A stretch of 64,000 bases of DNA from Rhizobium oryzihabitans (GTDB lineage Bacteria > Pseudomonadota > Alphaproteobacteria > Rhizobiales > Rhizobiaceae), in contig NZ_CP048639.1 in the NCBI RefSeq assembly GCF_010669145.1, forward strand, positions 1-64,000, in the 5' to 3' direction. Below, piece after piece: positions 53,733 through 64,000 of the stretch. A program made the position numbers and the translations under genes. Numbering within the stretch: the first letter of the stretch is position 1; every line of letters begins with the position of its first letter. Below the pieces are notes generated by a model that did no database searches, was not told the DNA's origin, and saw nothing but the letters and a program-made list of their open reading frames with translations.

Positions 53733-54437
53733 GTGGCGACTGTTAGCAAGAGCTTGAAGCACAAGACGATGTCGACCGCAGCTGCCGAGGAAATCCGAAG
53801 CCGGATCCTTGAGGGCGTTTTTCCGCCGGGGCGTCAGTTGCGTCAGGAGGAATTGGCGCAGGAATTCGGAATCAGTCGCATACCCATCCGCGAGGCCCTG
53901 CTCTTGCTCGAAAGCGAGGGGATCGTGCGCATCCAGCCCCATCGCGGCGCCGTGGTCGTAGAGCTAAGTGCAGAGGAGGTCGAAGAACTCTTCAACATGC
54001 GCATCCTTTTCGAGCCGTTTTTACTCGAAAGGTCGGCGCCGCATCTCGCACCCGCGGATTTCGAGAAGCTAGATAAAATCCTTGACCGTTACGAAACGTC
54101 GATCGATAAGCTGGATATCGACCGCTGGAACGATCTGAACTCCGAATTCCACATGCTGCTTTATACCCATGCGCGGAGCCCACGTATAACCAGTACAGTC
54201 CAGAACCTCCTCGGCGAATGCGACCGGCACACGCGAATTCAGCTCTCCAACATTACTGGCGATCGGGCGCGGGCCGTCCGCGAACACAAGGAACTCGTAA
54301 GGCTCTGCCGGGAACGGCGTTTTGCAGAGGCGGCCGATTTCATGCGCATGCATATCGATCGTATCCGGGTTGGCCTAATGGCGCTTCTCCATCTCGACCA
54401 GACTGACGCAACAGAAGCAACTGTGGGTGAACAGTAA
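53733..54437 (+). CDS. GntR-family (FadR/FCD) transcription regulator
   Basis: 234 residues from GTG 53733, chosen because AGGAA at 53722 precedes it and an upstream ATG (53703) lies inside the operator. Winged-helix N-terminus (ILEGVFPPGRQLRQEELAQE, FGISRIPIREALLLLESEGI) and a helical FCD ligand domain with metal-binding residues (FHMLLYTHARSPRI, REHKELVRLC). Convergent with the dehydratase-reductase genes and probably the regulator of the whole catabolic cluster. Confidence 0.85.
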   Translation: MATVSKSLKHKTMSTAAAEEIRSRILEGVFPPGRQLRQEELAQEFGISRIPIREALLLLESEGIVRIQPHRGAVVVELSAEEVEELFNMRILFEPFLLERSAPHLAPADFEKLDKILDRYETSIDKLDIDRWNDLNSEFHMLLYTHARSPRITSTVQNLLGECDRHTRIQLSNITGDRARAVREHKELVRLCRERRFAEAADFMRMHIDRIRVGLMALLHLDQTDATEATVGEQ

Positions 54438-54478
54438 AAGGGGCCGACGTCGCAGGCGGCGTCGGCCGGTTTTCGCTC

Positions 54479-55585
54479 TCAGGCGCGGCCCACCGTGAAC
54501 AGATGTTCGAGCTTGTCGACCTCCACCTCGATACCGAGACCGGGACCGGTCGGCGCGGAGCCGAAGCCGTTTGACGAGCGTGGAAGATAGCTGGCAACGT
54601 GGCCGTCCGTCCAGTCGTTGAAGAACGGAGTCATCAGCAGCGATTCCGGCCGGGTCGTTGCCGCCACATGGCTGGTCGCGGCCGTGATGATGTCGCCGCC
54701 CCACATGTCCTCCACCGAGACCGCCATGTTCAGTTCCTGTAGCAGGTCGCGGGCTTTGATCGTGTTAGTGAGGCCGCCAAGCTTGCCGAATTTGAGGTTC
54801 ACCGATACAGCGTTGGCCTCATACTTGGCGCGATAGATTTCGTCGTGGTTGACGATCGACTCGTCGAGAACGAGTGGAAGCGCTGATCCACGATGCGCGA
54901 GGATGCAATCGGCCGTCGAGCGGCAGGGTTGCTCGACATAGACTGCGAGGCCGGCCATGCCTTGGAGTGCGAGCTTCGCTGACGCAAGCGACCAGCCGCC
55001 GTTGGAATCGGCCACGATGATCGTCTCGGAATCGCCAGCTTCCACGCTGGCGCGGGTCCGCGCAATATCATCCATGGGGTTGTTGCCGACCTTGAGCTGG
55101 AAGCGATTGATGCCGGCGGCCCGCCGTTCGCGAATGAACTCGCCCATGGATTCAGGCGCGGCCAGCGGCACTGCCTCGTAGATTGGAAAGCGGTCGTTGA
55201 GTACGCCGCCGATCAGCGCCGAGATCGGCCGGCCGAGCGATTTGCCAAGAATATCCCAGCAAGCGATGTCGATCGGGCTCTTGGCGAATTCCTGCCCCAT
55301 CAACGTGCCGGCCATGATGCGGTTGACCATTCCGATATTGGTTGGATCTGTACCGATCAGCGCCTCCGAGAGGTCCTTCAGCGCGATCCGAATGCCATCT
55401 GGAAAGGTCGGCAGGTAGATCTTGCCGAGTGTCGTGATCTCGCCCCAGCCTTCGAGACCCTGGTCGGTGCGGATGCGGATGACCGTGCCGTCTTCCGTGG
55501 CCGCGACACGGTCTCCAGACATGACGTATGTTCCGTGGGCATAGCCGACGGTATACTTGTAGATGTCCACCCCGGTGATTTTCAT
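54479..55585 (-). CDS. Mandelate racemase/muconate lactonizing family enzyme, likely cis-3-hydroxyproline dehydratase
   Basis: 368 residues, enolase superfamily. KIYLPTFPDGIRIALKDL and EFAKSPIDIACWDILGKSLG fit the capping domain. Barrel residues are FQLKVG (Lys base), IVADSNGGW, VYVEQP and LVLDESIV (three metal ligands), and NLKFGKLGG (second Lys). The pattern is closest to cis-3-hydroxy-L-proline dehydratases; 4-hydroxyproline-betaine epimerases are a second option. The start overlaps the upstream reductase stop (ATGA), so the pair acts together: the dehydratase would give 1-pyrroline-2-carboxylate, which the reductase turns into proline. Confidence 0.75.
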   Translation of the reverse strand: MKITGVDIYKYTVGYAHGTYVMSGDRVAATEDGTVIRIRTDQGLEGWGEITTLGKIYLPTFPDGIRIALKDLSEALIGTDPTNIGMVNRIMAGTLMGQEFAKSPIDIACWDILGKSLGRPISALIGGVLNDRFPIYEAVPLAAPESMGEFIRERRAAGINRFQLKVGNNPMDDIARTRASVEAGDSETIIVADSNGGWSLASAKLALQGMAGLAVYVEQPCRSTADCILAHRGSALPLVLDESIVNHDEIYRAKYEANAVSVNLKFGKLGGLTNTIKARDLLQELNMAVSVEDMWGGDIITAATSHVAATTRPESLLMTPFFNDWTDGHVASYLPRSSNGFGSAPTGPGLGIEVEVDKLEHLFTVGRA

Positions 55586-56612
55586 GGTCTTTCCTTAAGA
55601 TTGGCGGCTGCGTCTTGCGCAAGCAGTTGCATCAGAATGTCATATTGGGTGCCGGAGATGCGGACTCCGTCGCGCGTTGTGCGCGCCCTGGCGGCGAAGC
55701 GCCGTGACGAGGGTAGTCGGGCGCCCTGAGCTGGAATCGCCTCAAGCAGCCGTTCGGCGCTTTTGAAATGCCTGTCGCGTTCCGTGCCCATGAACATGTC
55801 GGGCGACAGTGCGATGATCAGTTCACCATGGCAGGGGGCGCCGCCGTCGCCATCATCGAAAGCCTGGGATTGCGGGCTTGTCATATCTCCGACCAGCGGG
55901 CCTGCGAGAAGCTCGATCATGGTTGAAAGCGCTGAACCCTTGTGGCCGCCGAATGTCATCTGCGCGCCGGCCATGGCCTCAATCGGGTCGTTGGTCGGAT
56001 TTCCCTGCCGATCGAGAGCCCAGCCATAGGGAATCGGCTGATTGCGCTGGCGATGAAGTTCGATCTCGCCGCGCGCGACGACGCTGGTCGCGAAGTCGAA
56101 GATGTAGGGCAGGTGTCCCGGCCGAGGCCAGCCGAAGGCGAGTGGATTGGTGCCGAACAGCGGCGTCCGGCCGCCGTTTGGCGCGACCCAACTGTGGCTC
56201 GGCGTCATGGCGAGCGATACGAGGCCCCGCTCGGCGAGAGCCTCGACCTCCGGCCAGAGTGCGGTGAAATGAAAGCAGCGATTGATCGCCATGGCGGCAA
56301 CGCCGTGGCTCCGAGCTCTTTCCGTCAAGGCGTCGATCCCCATCGTGAAGGCAAGCGAGGAGAAGCCCATATCGGCATCGACCCTGACGATGGCGGATTG
56401 ATCTGATTGGATTTTCGGCTTGGCAGCAACATTGACCTTGCCGGCGGCGATGGTCCGCACCAGCCGGCGAGGCGATAAGTGCCATGTGACGCGCATTCGT
56501 CACGTTCAGCGGCGGTGATGACGTCTGCCAGCGCATCGGCATGCGGTTCCGTGAGCCCGTGTCTGACGAGGATGCGCGTGGCCAGGGCTTGGATTTCCTG
56601 CAGACTCAGAAC
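55582..56612 (-). pseudogene. Ldh-family NAD(P)H reductase, frameshifted
   Basis: Long frame: VRTIAAGKVNVAAKPKIQSD, TPSHSWVAPNGGRTPLFGTN, LAFGWPRPGHLPYIFDFATS, AGAQMTFGGHKGSALSTMIE; these are signatures of the malate/lactate dehydrogenase-2 family that includes 1-pyrroline-2-carboxylate (ketimine) reductases. The N-terminus lies in another frame (LQEIQALATRILVRHGLTEP through ECASHGTYRLAG) and joins when one base is added near 56470. No clear start codon; the frame is open to about 56612. Divergent from the transporter genes. Confidence 0.7.
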
Positions 56613-56936
56613 GCGGTGTCCTGGGCTTCCTCTGCCGCGGGCTGGCCTTTGGAGGAGAGGGAGGATGGGCTTATCGCCGTCATTTCGAAACTACCACTGC
56701 AATCGGACTTCAGTTGCGCGACCTGCCGGAGGTTCGCACGCCGCTGTGCGCGAGATTTTCGACGAGCTCGTCAGAAATCTGTTGCGCAGGCGATGTGTAG
56801 TATGCGAAAGCGAAACGCAAGAGCCGCTTTTCCGAAGGTCGTGCGGAGGCAGGATCTGAAGACGTGCTCGGCAGCTCGCCTTCAGCCCGGCGCTCCATGG
56901 CGCCGGCAATAATCAGGGAACCGAAAGAGGGAAGTG
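56613..56936 (+). other. Intergenic region between divergent operons
   Basis: About 320 bp between the reductase start and the transporter. Short ORFs on both strands have no recognisable product. Expected to hold both promoters; no clear boxes or operator seen. A GAGGGAAG at 56927-56934 serves the binding-protein gene. Confidence 0.4.
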
Positions 56937-58037
56937 ATGGAGAATTTTACGGATTTGAAAATAGGGCGGCGTGGCTTTCTGGCGGCGGCTGCGGCAGGAA
57001 CGGCAGCGCTCGCAGCGCCCGCCTTCATTCGCGATGCGCGTGCAGCATCGGAAATTACGATCATTACCTGGGAAACATATCACGAGGACGCATGGATCGC
57101 GGAATGGAGCAAGGCGACCGGCGTCAAGGTCAATGTCGTTCGTGCCGGCTCCAATGACGAGATTTTTGCCCAGACCCAGTCGGGCGCGATCCAGGCCGAC
57201 GTACTCTATTTCGAGTCGGGTTCCATTCCGCGCTTCAAGGAAGCTGGCCTCATTGTGCCGATTGACGCTTCCAAGCTCCCCAATGCGGTCAACATAACGC
57301 CCGGCCTCAAATATCAGGAACGCAACACGGTCGATGGCGATCTCTATGGTGTACCCTATAGTTGGGGAACGCAGCCGTTGATGTTCAACGCGGATGTCGT
57401 CACCGAAGGCACCGACAGCTGGGCCGCGCTCTGGGACGAAAAGCATGCCGGCAAAGTCAATCTGTTCGATGATGCCTATATCACCTTCCGATGATCGCGC
57501 TGCAGGCTGGCGTTGCGGATCCCTTCAATCTTTCGGACGAAGACTTCGCCAGGTGCGCCCAAGTGCTCGCCGCCCTTCGTCCACAGGTCCGTACCATCGC
57601 GCGCGGCTTCAACGACGCCGCGGCGATCTATGCGGCCGGTGACGCGGTCATCGGTTACTGCAATAACGTTTCCATCGTCTTTAATCTCCAGCGCAAGGGT
57701 ATGAACTTCAAGTACACCTTCCCCAAGGAAGGTACGCCGACCTGGATCGACAATGCGGTTTTGACCCGCATGGCGATCGTCCGGAAGTCTATCAGTTCCT
57801 CAACGACAACCTGACGCTGGAATGGCAGTCCGCTTCATCTCCTTGTCACTCAACAACGGCGTACTGACCGACGAGGGCGCCAGACAGGGTGGTGTGAAGG
57901 ACGATATCCTCGCCAAGACCAACATCATCGATCAGAATCAGCCCAGTTTCTGGGAGAAGATGGTTTTCTTCAAGGCGCCTGAAAGCGTCGATCGTCGCGT
58001 CCAGATGTGGAACGACTTCAAGGCTGGAACCCTCTAG
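56937..58037 (+). pseudogene. Pot-type ABC transporter substrate-binding protein, frameshifted
   Basis: ATG 56937. Twin-arginine signal (IGRRGFLAAAAAGTAALAAP, cleavage near ARA-A). The PotD/PotF-like fold shows ITIITWETYHEDAWIAEWSK, YGVPYSWGTQPLMFNADV, and the end PSFWEKMVFFKAPESVDRRV. Breaks at about 57490, 57775 and 57825 are each repaired by one base (for example TCCCGC for TCCGC at 57828 gives WQSRFISLSLNNG). Repaired length about 366 residues, normal for the family. It binds the cluster's substrate in the periplasm. Confidence 0.8.
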
Positions 58038-58058
58038 TTTCCGGGTGGGGTAACTGAC

Positions 58059-59136
58059 ATGCCTGCACGTAACGATGCAATCATCCGGTTCGAGAATGTC
58101 GTCAAGCGCTATCCCGGAGCTGCGACTCCAGCGCTTGAGATCGATGAATTTTCAATCGAGCGAGGTGAGTTTTTCTCGATCCTCGGGCCCAGCGGTTCGG
58201 GCAAGACGACCGCGCTGCGCCTCATCGCTGGCTTCGAGCAGGCCGATTCCGGCCGCATCTTTCTCGATGGCCAGGATGTAACCGACGTTCCGCCGCACCG
58301 GCGGAACGTCAATACCGTGTTCCAGTCCTATGCGCTGTTCCCGCATATGACGTTGCGGCAGAATGTCGAATATCCATTGAGGATGGCAGGGGTCGACAAG
58401 GCCGAGCGCAGTCGACGTGTCGCCGAGGCGCTGGAAATGGTGGCGATGGACAAGATGGCGGAGCGCCTGCCGCATCAAGTCAGTGGCGGCCAGCGCCAGC
58501 GCGTGGCTCTGGCCCGTGCCTTTGTTGGCCGCCCCAGGGTGCTTTTGCTCGACGAGCCGCTGTCCGCGCTCGATCTCAATCTGCGGCAGCAGATGCAGCA
58601 TGTGCTGGTCGACCTGCAGCGTAAGATCGGCATTACCTTCATCTATGTTACCCATGACCAGAGCGAGGCGTTGTCGATGTCGAACCGCGTCGCCATAGTC
58701 AATGCCGGCAGCATTCAACAGCTCGACAGTCCAGGCGAGATCTATTATGCGCCAACAGTCGCTTCGTCGCCCAGTTCATTGGCAAGTCCAACCTGATCGC
58801 CGCAGAGGCGGCGGGTTCGGCGGATTCCTCGGTGGTCTCGGTGTGTGGCGAAAGCTTCGGCATGGCGGCGGTCCGCCGACCCGGCGCGATAAGCCTTGGC
58901 CTGCGGTTCGAGGCGCTGACCATAACTCCGCCGATCGGCCGTGCCCCGAAGGTGTCGCGCTTAAAGGCCATGTCTCCGACGTTCTGTTTCTTGGCCATAC
59001 TTGCGAGGTGAAGGTCCGTTGCCGCGACCAGGATTTCATCGCCTTTGCGCCGGCGCGGCGTGGTGCAATCCTTGAGCATGGCCAGCCGGTTTGGCTGTCC
59101 TTCAAGCCGGAAGACTGTGTGGTGCTTGATGACTGA
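58059..59136 (+). pseudogene. PotA-like ABC transporter ATPase, frameshifted
   Basis: Walker A GPSGSGKT (about 58188), Q-loop FQSYALFPH, signature VSGGQRQRVALARA, Walker B VLLLDEPLSALD, H-loop VTHDQSEA. After IYYAPT the frame breaks at about 58752; adding one C gives SRFVAQFIGKSNLIA. A second break at about 58955 leads to the TOBE domain (ALKGHVSDVLFLGHTCEVKV) and the stop at 59136. About 359 residues repaired. Energises the importer. Confidence 0.85.
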
Positions 59137-60037
59137 CGTCGCCCTTGCATCGCGCGCAAACCCGAACACTGGGAGCGCTGTCCCAGCCGTGCTGTGCGGC
59201 ATTCTCGCGCGAATGTCGCTTTATGCCTGGCTTGCCCTGCTCGTGGTCCTGCCGAATATCCTGCTGATCGGCGTCAGCCTGCTCACCTCGAAGAACGGCG
59301 TGACCAATTTCGATCTGACGCTGCAGAATTTTGCGCGCGCGTGGGAATCGTCAGGCGTCTGGGTTCTGCTCTGGCGGACAGTGGCGACCGCCCTGCTGGC
59401 CACGGCGATTGCTACGCTGATCGCCTATCCGATGGCCTATTACGCAGCGCGCATTCTTGAGCGCGGCCGGTTCCTGTCGGTCATGCTGGTCGTCATCCCG
59501 CTCTGGATCAGCCTGCTGATGCGTGTTTTCGCCTGGCGGGTGATCCTCGGCGAGAGCGGCGTGCTCAACGCCTTCCTGTTGCGGATGGGTCTGATCTCGG
59601 AGCCGAGTTCGGCGCTGCTCTACAATTCCTTCGCCGTCTTCCTCACCTTCGTATATGTCTCAATCCCCTTCATCTTCGTCGCTGCATATTCAGCGATCGA
59701 CCGCATTCCGCCCAGCCTGACGGAGGCGGCCAACGATTGCGGCGCAAGCGGCTTCAGGCTTTCTTCACCGTCGTATGGCCGCTGTCGCGTCCCGGCACTT
59801 CGGTGGGCGTGGCGCTCGCCTTCCTCATGGCGGTCGGCGACTACATCACGCCGTCGATGGTCGGCGGACTGGATGGGACGATGCTCGGAATGGTCATCGC
59901 CTCGCAGTTCGGCATTGTCGGCAACTGGCCTATGGCGCGGCGCTCGCATTGATGCTGCTTGTGACGGTCGCCGTCGTTCTCGCCATCATGTTCAGGACAG
60001 CGCGCGTGCCCGGTATCCTGACCGGCGAGACGGGTGG
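59129..60037 (+). pseudogene. PotB-like ABC permease, frameshifted
   Basis: ATG 59129 overlaps the ATPase stop. Six membrane segments, starting at ARMSLYAWLALLVVLPNILL. The EAA loop EAANDCGASGF-QAFFTVVWPL is recovered by adding one T at about 59757; a second fix (one G at about 59934, NWPMGAALALM) leads to VPGILTGETGG. No stop lies between this and the next permease in that frame, so the exact end is not defined and another base is probably missing. Confidence 0.8.
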
Positions 60038-60851
60038 GATGCTGTCAGTACCGGCAGGCGCCAGGAGTGCCGGCAACATTTTGTTCCGTTGGCTCGCCTT
60101 TGCGCTGTTCTGTCTGCCCTATCTTTTTCTCTATGCGCCACTCGCAATCATCGCGATATTCTCTTTCAACGACGCGACGGTGCAGGTGTTCCCGCTAAGC
60201 GGCATGACGTTCCGCTGGTATCAGGAGGTACTGAGCAACACAGCGCTGCTTGCGGCGCTCAACCGGTCGCTCTATGTCGGGCTTCTGGTTCTGTTGATCT
60301 CGATCGCCGCCGGAACGGGATTTGCTATCCTGCTCGCCTATGCAAGGCTTTCCTTCGGGAAGCTTTCGGAGCAATTGCTGACGCTGCCGGTCGCCATGCC
60401 GGGTGTAGTGCTAGGCATCACGCTTGTGCTTGCTTTCCAGTTGCTTCGCATCCCGACAGGTATTCCGCGCGTCGTGCTCGGGCATTCCACATTCGTCATG
60501 CCGGTCATCATGCTGACGGTACTCAGCCGGCTCAGACGGCTGGATCCTGCCTTGGTCGAAGCATCGTCCGATCTCGGCGCGTCCTACGCCAAAACGGTTT
60601 GGCATGTCGTGTTGCCACTGGTGCGCGGCTCGATCATCGGTGGGGCGTTGCTCGGTTTCACGCTGTCGGTGGACGAGGTGGTGGTCTCGCTCTTCCTGAC
60701 CGGAACGCAGCCGACGCTGCCGGTCTGGGTGTGGAACCAGATGCGGTTCGGCTTCACTCCCTCCGTCAATGCCATATTCGTCTGCATCGGTATCGGATCG
60801 ATCATGCTCACCCTCATTGCGCGCCGCTTCCTCGACGCCAAGGGCACCTGA
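60038..60851 (+). CDS. PotC-like ABC permease
   Basis: 271 residues from ATG 60038. Membrane segments include LAFALFCLPYLFLYAPLAII and LLTLPVAMPGVVLGITLVLA; EAA loop EASSDLGASYAKTVWHVVLP. Second permease of the importer, normal length. The frame is open upstream into the PotB gene, a likely artefact. Confidence 0.85.
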
Positions 60852-60884
60852 CCGCGCTGAATCATCAAGAAGAAAGGAACAAGC

Positions 60885-62378
60885 ATGTCGTCCACCGCTC
60901 AAGAGCTCGCCCGGCTGGCCGAAACCATTAGACCGGAAACGAAGGCGTTCATCGATGGCCGCTTTGTCGATTCCGCCAGCGGCAAGTCCTTCGATACAAT
61001 CAACCCGGCCACCGGCAAGGTCGTTGCCTCGGTCGCCGAAACCGACCGTGAGGACGTGGATCGCGCCGTTGCGGCTGCACGCTCCGCCTTCAACAAGGGC
61101 AGTTGGCGCAATCTCGCTCCGCGCGATCGCAAAGTCGCCTTGCTGCGGCTTGCCGATCTGGTCGAGAAGCATCAGGAAGAGTTCGCCGTCCTCGAATGCC
61201 TCGACACAGGCAAGCCTGTCCTCGATGCGCTCAATGCCGACGTGCCGGACGCGATTGCCACGCTGCGCTGGCATGCCGAGGCGATAGACAAGATTTATGA
61301 CGCCGTTTCGCCCACCTCCGCCGATATCGTCTCGATGGTGGTTCGCGAGCCCATCGGCGTCGTCGGCGCTGTCATCCCTGGAACTTCCCCCTCGCGATTA
61401 CCGCGGTGAAGATCGGTCCGGTGCTTGCTGGCGGCAACTCCATCGTGATCAAGCCGGCCGAGCAGACGCCGCTCACGGCCTCAGGCTTGCCGCCCTTGCG
61501 GCAGAGGCCGGCATCCCCGATGGTGTGATAAATGTCCTGCCAGGCTATGGCGAGACATCCGGACAGGCGCTCGGCCGCCATCGCGACGTCGATTGCCTGA
61601 GCTTCACAGGTTCGACGGAAGTGGGTGGCTATTTCCTCAAATATGCCGCTGAATCCAATCTCAAGCGCGTGCTGCTGGAACTGGGGGGCAAGAGCCCTGT
61701 CATCGTCATGGACGATATCGACGATCTAGGTCCTGTCGTGGAACAGATCGCTCTTGGCATCCTGTTCTCCCAGGCGAGAACTGCAGTGCAGGCTCTCGGC
61801 TGCTGGTTCATGCCGGCATGAAGGACCGTCTGCTCGAAGCCGTCATCGAGAATTTCAAGACGTGGAAGGTTGGCGATCCCTTTGCTGAAGACACCAAGAT
61901 GGGCGCCATGATCGAGCAGAAGCACATGGAGCGGGTGTTGGGCTATATCGAGGCCGGCAAGCGCGAGGGCGCGTTGGTCGCGCTCGGTGGCAACCGTATC
62001 CTCGAACAGACCGGCGGCTACTTCATCGAGCCGACCGTGTTCGATGGCGTCGCCAACAGCATGACCATTGCCCAGGAGGAAATTTTCGGCCCCGTGCTGT
62101 CGACCATCACGTTCAATGACGTCGAGGAAGCGGTCGCGATCGCGAACGACACGAAATATGGTCTGGCCGCGCAGCTCTATACCAACAATCTGCACATCGC
62201 CCATAAGGTCTCCCGCGCCATCCGCGCCGGAACGGTCTCGGTCAACTGCTTCTCGGAAGGCGATCAGGCCGTGCCATTCGGCGGTTACAAGCAGTCGGGC
62301 TTTGGCGGGCGCGAAAAATCCATGCTGGCGCATGACCAGTATCTCCAGTTCAAGACGATCTGGATGCAATTGAGGTAG
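60885..62378 (+). pseudogene. NAD-dependent aldehyde dehydrogenase, frameshifted
   Basis: MSSTAQELARLAETIRPETK to FNKGSWRNLAPRDRKVALLR starts a betaine/gamma-aminobutyraldehyde-type dehydrogenase. Three breaks, each one base short: CCTGG for CCCTGG at about 61378 ([13 protein letters not shown]), GGCCTC for GGCCCTC at about 61480 ([13 protein letters not shown]), and CAGGCG for CAGGGCG at about 61776, which restores the catalytic Cys in [13 protein letters not shown]. Also seen: [31 protein letters not shown]. Repaired length about 498. It would oxidise the aldehyde made by the GMC enzyme. Confidence 0.85.
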
Positions 62379-62381
62379 GCA

Positions 62382-64000
62382 ATGACGGATATGGGGAAGA
62401 ACTCAAACTACGACTATATCGTCGTCGGCGCGGGGTCGGCCGGCTGCGTGGTCGCCAACCGCCTGACCGAGGACGGCACGCGCAGCGTGCTGCTGCTCGA
62501 GGCGGGACCACGCGACGGCTCGATCATCATGCGGATGCCGGCGGCACTGGGCCTGCCACTCGAAAGCACGAAGTAACAACTGGCCTACAAGAGCGAGCCC
62601 GAGCCCGGACTGAATGGGCGAATAAGCGACCAGCATCGCGGCGCGGGTGCTGGGCGGCTCGTCATCTATCAACGGCATGGTTTTCGTGCGGGGGCAACAC
62701 CGCTCGATTACGAAGGTTGGGCGGCGAGGGATTGCCGAAGTGGTCCTATGCGCATGTCCTGCCTTACTTCAAGAAGATGGAAACCTTCGAGAAGGGCGGT
62801 AACGAATACCGTGGTGCGACTGGCCCGCTGCATGTGCACCAATGCCGTGCCGAAAACCCGCTCTACGAGGCCTTTCTTGCTGCAGGCAGGATTTCGGCCT
62901 GCCGCTCAGCACCGACCAAAACGGCTTCCAGCAGGAGGGCGTCAACCGCGCCCAAGCCTCGGTTCGCAACGGCGTCCGCGAGAGCACGGCAGTTGCCTAT
63001 CTGCGTCCGGCCGAGGGCGGCGCAAATCTCGCCATCGTGACCGGTGCGACCGTGACGCGGCTGATCATGGATGGCAGCACAATACAGGGTGTCGAATACG
63101 AGATTGGCGGTGTCGTGAAAAAGGCGATGGCCGGAAAGGAAGTTGTGCTGAGCGCCGGTGCGTTCGATACTCCAAGATACTGATGCTCTCCGGCATCGGC
63201 GATACCGATACGCTCAAGGCGCATGACATCGCGTGCAGGGTCCATCTACCCGTGTTGGCCGGGATCTCCAGGACCATGTCGCGTGGCTATCCAGTATACG
63301 ACAACCAAGTCGTGTCGCCGACAAAACAGCTCTCGAAATTGGGGCGGCCTTTGCGTCGGCGTTGCGCTGGCTGTTGACCAACGGCCGGGCTCGGCGCGAG
63401 CAACTATTTCGAAGTCGGAGCATTTTTCCGTGGCAATGACACGGTGTCCTATCCGAACATTGAGCACGAATTCCTCCGATGATCGGCGAATTCTATCGTG
63501 CGAGGCGAGGGTGCTCGACGGCTTTCAGTATTTCACCAGTGTCATGCGTCCCAAGAGCCGCGGTCGCGTCTCGCTCCGCTCTGCCGATCCGAAGGCCGCC
63601 CCGAAAATCGAGATCGCTTCTTGACCGAGGATGCCGATCTCAACGAGATGATCGAGGGTGTGAAAAAGACACGCGGAGATCATCCGCCAGAAGTCGTGGA
63701 TCCGCTTCGCGGACGGGAGGTCACGCCCAGCGCTGACATTTCTTCCGACAAGGATCTTGCTGCCTGGATTCGTCAGAAATGCCGGAACCGCTTACCACCC
63801 GTCGCGACCTGCCGGATGGGCACGACGAGATGGCTGTGACCGATCAAGACGGCTGCGTACACGGCGTGAGCGGGGTTGCGCATCGCCGATGCGTCACTGA
63901 TGCCGGCGCTGACGACGGGCAATACCAATGCGCCAACGATCATGATCGGCGAGAAGATCGCCGACGCCATTCTCGCCGGCAACTGCCGCCGCAGAACTCC
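62382..64000 (+). pseudogene. GMC-family oxidoreductase (choline-dehydrogenase-like), many frame breaks, cut by window end
   Basis: [20 protein letters not shown] is the FAD-binding motif; EGVNRAQASVRNGVRESTAV, GKEVVLSAGAFDTP and the C-terminal [20 protein letters not shown] are GMC signatures. Coding switches frame at least six times (about 62575, 62640, 62710, 62890, 63175 and onward). At 62573-62590 an added A and a lost G compensate each other (KYNWAYK intended). Only a few C-terminal residues fall outside. An FAD alcohol oxidase/dehydrogenase producing an aldehyde for the neighbouring dehydrogenase. Confidence 0.8.

Noticed and set aside
56613..56936. Remnant of a regulator gene between the divergent operons
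   Set aside because: A short frame (AVREIFDELVRNLLRR) looked helical, but nothing connects it to a known family and the frames are broken.

Overview
The window looks like an alphaproteobacterium of the order Hyphomicrobiales (Rhizobiales). The evidence is a rhizobial-type 23S-5S-tRNA-fMet block, a DUF1612/RHE_PE00001-type plasmid protein, an ietA-ietS plasmid-stability pair like that of Agrobacterium Ti plasmids, a dmeF-dmeR metal pair, and rhizobial-style IS5, IS3 and Tn3 elements. Genus cannot be fixed from the sequence alone.

Layout. (1) 1-9.9 kb: the flank of a conjugative element, with an icmT/traK-like gene, unknown small genes, a giant adenine-methyltransferase plus Strawberry-notch helicase protein (DarB-like) and a winged-helix protein. 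(2) 9.9-33.1 kb: an I-type (Dot/Icm-like, MPF_I) type IV secretion system: exported coiled-coil paralogues, a HEIGH zinc metallopeptidase-like protein, DotA/TraY, DotL, a lipoprotein, a periplasmic thioredoxin-like protein, two DotI paralogues, DotH, DotG, two small IcmC/IcmD-like membrane proteins, a 715-residue unknown and the ATPase DotO. DotB, DotC, DotD and a relaxase are not in the window. (3) 33.1-36.9 kb: a complete Tn3-family transposon with 51-bp inverted repeats, abutting a truncated integrase. (4) 37.5-42.3 kb: a DUF1612 protein and the ietA/ietS AAA-ATPase/subtilase pair. (5) 42.6-47.4 kb: dmeF-dmeR with a G/C-tract operator, DUF1289, then osmC-VIT behind a perfect FNR/FixK box, DUF302 and a membrane class III cyclase. 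(6) 47.5-51.3 kb: an IS5-family element fused directly to a 5'-truncated 23S gene, then 5S and tRNA-fMet. (7) 51.4-53.6 kb: a truncated integrase downstream of the tRNA, an IS3 (IS407-like) element and a second IS3 remnant. (8) 53.7-64.0 kb: a catabolic cluster: GntR regulator, enolase-superfamily dehydratase, Ldh-family ketimine reductase, Pot-type ABC importer, aldehyde dehydrogenase and a GMC oxidoreductase. It is best read as uptake and breakdown of a small amine or hydroxyproline-type compound.

A dominant feature is single-base frame breaks. About 14 genes are interrupted, and wherever the expected protein can be read across the break the fix is usually one base in a 2-5 base homopolymer (CCC to CC, GGG to GG). 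Conserved motifs on both sides are intact. This is most simply explained by sequencing error rather than decay, so disrupted genes are listed here as full spans and typed as pseudogenes. Several junctions (Tn3/integrase, IS5/23S, IS3/integrase) lack target duplications, which means either element-mediated rearrangement or assembly joins at repeats.
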